DNA of 64,000 bases from Odontesthes bonariensis. Lineage: Eukaryota; Chordata; Actinopteri; Atheriniformes; Atherinopsidae. Position numbers and translations under genes: made by a program. Below the pieces are notes generated by a model. It saw nothing but the letters and a program-made list of their open reading frames with translations. It was not told the origin of the DNA and did not search any database. Below, piece after piece: positions 43,586 to 64,000 of this stretch. Numbering within the stretch: position 1 is the first letter of the stretch; the number at the start of each line of letters is the position of its first letter. The stretch is from NCBI RefSeq assembly GCF_027942865.1, contig NC_134517.1, positions 17,924,009 through 17,988,008 on the forward strand, given 5' to 3'.

Positions 43586-44654
43586 CCTATACATGTCCCC
43601 CCCAATGTTAAACTCACTCCTACGCCCTTGGATATTTATATGATATATACAAATACATATACATATAAGGTTTTGCACCTTTAAGAAAGTAAATACTGCG
43701 ATTATACCGATGTAGAATATTGACTTTGTTTTGGATTTATTTGAATTATTTGTCCATTGGTTCACAGCAACAGCTTTAACCGGCATAGCGACACTTGACA
43801 CCGCTAGACATTTAATCTGTTTAACTAATGAAAAAAACAACAGAGGGAAACAATTATTGGGTCTATTATCTTACATTTGATCATCTGAAAAGAAACATTT
43901 ATACAGAAGAGCTCAAAGAGCTTTAATTTCTCAATCTGTCCAACAACTTGAATGTTGACACCTCACATAGATACAAGCTAGCTGAGTGTAAATACTTCCA
44001 GACCTAACTTCATGTCTTTTATTCTTTGTAACCCATCCTATATTTAACATAACATAACACAACAACAACAACAAAAAAGCTCAATTTGAGAATCTAGAAG
44101 GCCTTGAATCGTGTTATTTTCAGATATCCGGCTGCCACCTCCTCTTAATGTAAATACAATCTTGTCATCAAAGCAAACTCTACTACCATCAATGAAAAAG
44201 AAGCAAATCTGGGGCAAATGTTCCAAATTAGGGCAATAAAATGAAAAACCTTCTCCACCTTCTCTAAATACACTCCGCCCCAACGTGTTACATGCTTCTC
44301 CAATCAAGCGCGCCTAACCTTTCTGTCAAAACCCATAGTTTCTCGCGTTGTTTGGACACAGCTGACCGCTGTCCGCTGGAAGAAATAAACCAGACGAGGC
44401 TAGCTGGACAGATAGTTAGCAGCAAGTAGAGCTGGGACACAGTCGGGGTGGACTCAAGGGGGACAGCGAACATCGGACAGGAGTCTTTTACTCCCAGAAA
44501 TGCGAACGCTGAGCGCCGCCGTCAGTTCACGCCGTCCCGACGGGCAGGCACGGAGCCGGATGGAAAACAGGCAGTAGATAAAAGGCGACATCGTCTGGAG
44601 AAGGGTTAGCTTAGTTTAAATGTTATTGTCAAATAAAACCCACATATGGTCACA
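42616..44654. promoter_or_regulatory. mpc2-dcaf6 divergent intergenic region
   Basis: The two start codons are about 2 kb apart, head-to-head. The stretches near mpc2 (about 42616-43000) and near dcaf6 (about 44300-44654) are richer in CpG than the A/T-rich middle, consistent with separate CpG-type promoters. The middle contains a 32-G run at 43552-43583 and no gene. Confidence 0.55.
43539..43626. repeat. Small palindromic relic around a 32-G run
   Basis: ggcgtagga at 43539-43547 is complemented by tcctacgcc at 43618-43626. Between them are 32 consecutive G at 43552-43583 and a C7 tract near 43597-43603. The layout looks like two transposon ends brought together. The family is not identified. 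Confidence 0.5.
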
Positions 44655-63392
<18,738 letters not shown>

Positions 63393-63804
63393 GTGCGTCC
63401 CCCTCCCCCTCCCCACCCTCACCCCCTCATTCTCCTGACCACCAACCTGCCACCTGCTTTGTCTTTTTCACTCTTCGTCCTAAACTTCTTCTCATCCTGT
63501 CTCTGTCCACAGTTTGTCCTCCACTGTTTCATGCTTTTGGTGTTCCGCCACGTTGGTGTCGTACAGATAGACGATGTCTATCTGACTCAAGTTACTGTTA
63601 CTTGGGCTGAAGGATGAAACGGTGTCTGATAACTTTGACTCGTTCAGATCTGTGACACGAAAGACGTACAAACAGCATGGCTTCTTTTAATTTGTTTAAG
63701 GATGTGTTTAATTTGTACGCTTTCCCAGCCTTTGCCTAAAGTTAAAGGATTATTCCAGCCAAATTGCAAAAAACCCCAAACCAATATAAAATCACCTTCT
63801 GATG

Positions 63805-64000
63805 CAAGGCAAGTTTATTTGTATAGCACAATTCAACAACAAGGCGATTCAAAGTGCTTTACAGATGCATTAAAACAGTAGAAATAAAAAGCACGATTTA
63901 AATTTAAAGAAATAAGAACAATAGATAAAATCAGGAGTTAAAATATGATTAAGTTTTGAAACTCAAGCTTCAGATTTGGAGCTTTATTCAAATGCAGCTG
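63805..64000 (+). repeat. Common teleost interspersed repeat at window edge
   Basis: Contains aaggcaagtttatttgtata, gcacaattcaacaacaaggc and attcaaagtgctttacag, a series I recognise as an abundant fish repeat. It continues to or past the right edge. The library name is not known to me. Confidence 0.7.

Overview
The window is a stretch of vertebrate, most likely teleost fish, nuclear genome. It holds large GT-AG introns, CpG-rich divergent promoters, long homopolymer tracts, and many decayed fish-type DNA transposons (Tc1-like, hAT, TTAA-flanked MITEs) with some LINE fragments. All six genes were recognised by comparing translated exons with remembered human proteins. Exon boundaries were placed by hand on AG/GT sites and checked for reading phase. 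No database search was run.

Layout from left to right: (1) me3, + strand, 984-9180, mitochondrial NADP malic enzyme. Its transit-peptide exon lies left of the window; an L2/CR1-like LINE sits in one intron and a 35-G run lies in the 3' UTR. (2) Repeat-rich intergenic DNA, about 9990-13430. (3) nxpe3, - strand, 14027-21421 coding, with a probable noncoding first exon near 23250. Its introns are packed with MITEs, including one inserted inside another. (4) cep97, - strand, 24939-29150, centrosomal LRR/IQ protein. (5) rpl24, + strand, 29734-33281, head-to-head with cep97 across about 580 bp. (6) Gene-free DNA 33.3-38.1 kb with two Tc1-like relics. (7) mpc2, - strand, 38153-42615, mitochondrial pyruvate carrier subunit. 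(8) dcaf6, + strand, from 44655 past the right edge, head-to-head with mpc2 about 2 kb apart; ten constitutive coding exons, one known-type cassette exon and one candidate cassette exon are visible.

From general knowledge, NXPE3-CEP97-RPL24 are neighbours on human 3q12 and MPC2-DCAF6 on human 1q24, while ME3 is on 11q14. The window therefore joins three blocks that are separate in human. me3 and mpc2 both act on mitochondrial pyruvate, but nothing here shows co-regulation. I found no CRISPR array, prokaryotic system or clearly new gene system. The most notable items are the nested transposon in nxpe3, the MITE that makes up most of one nxpe3 intron, a candidate 204-bp in-frame cassette exon in dcaf6, and the long G run in the me3 3' UTR.
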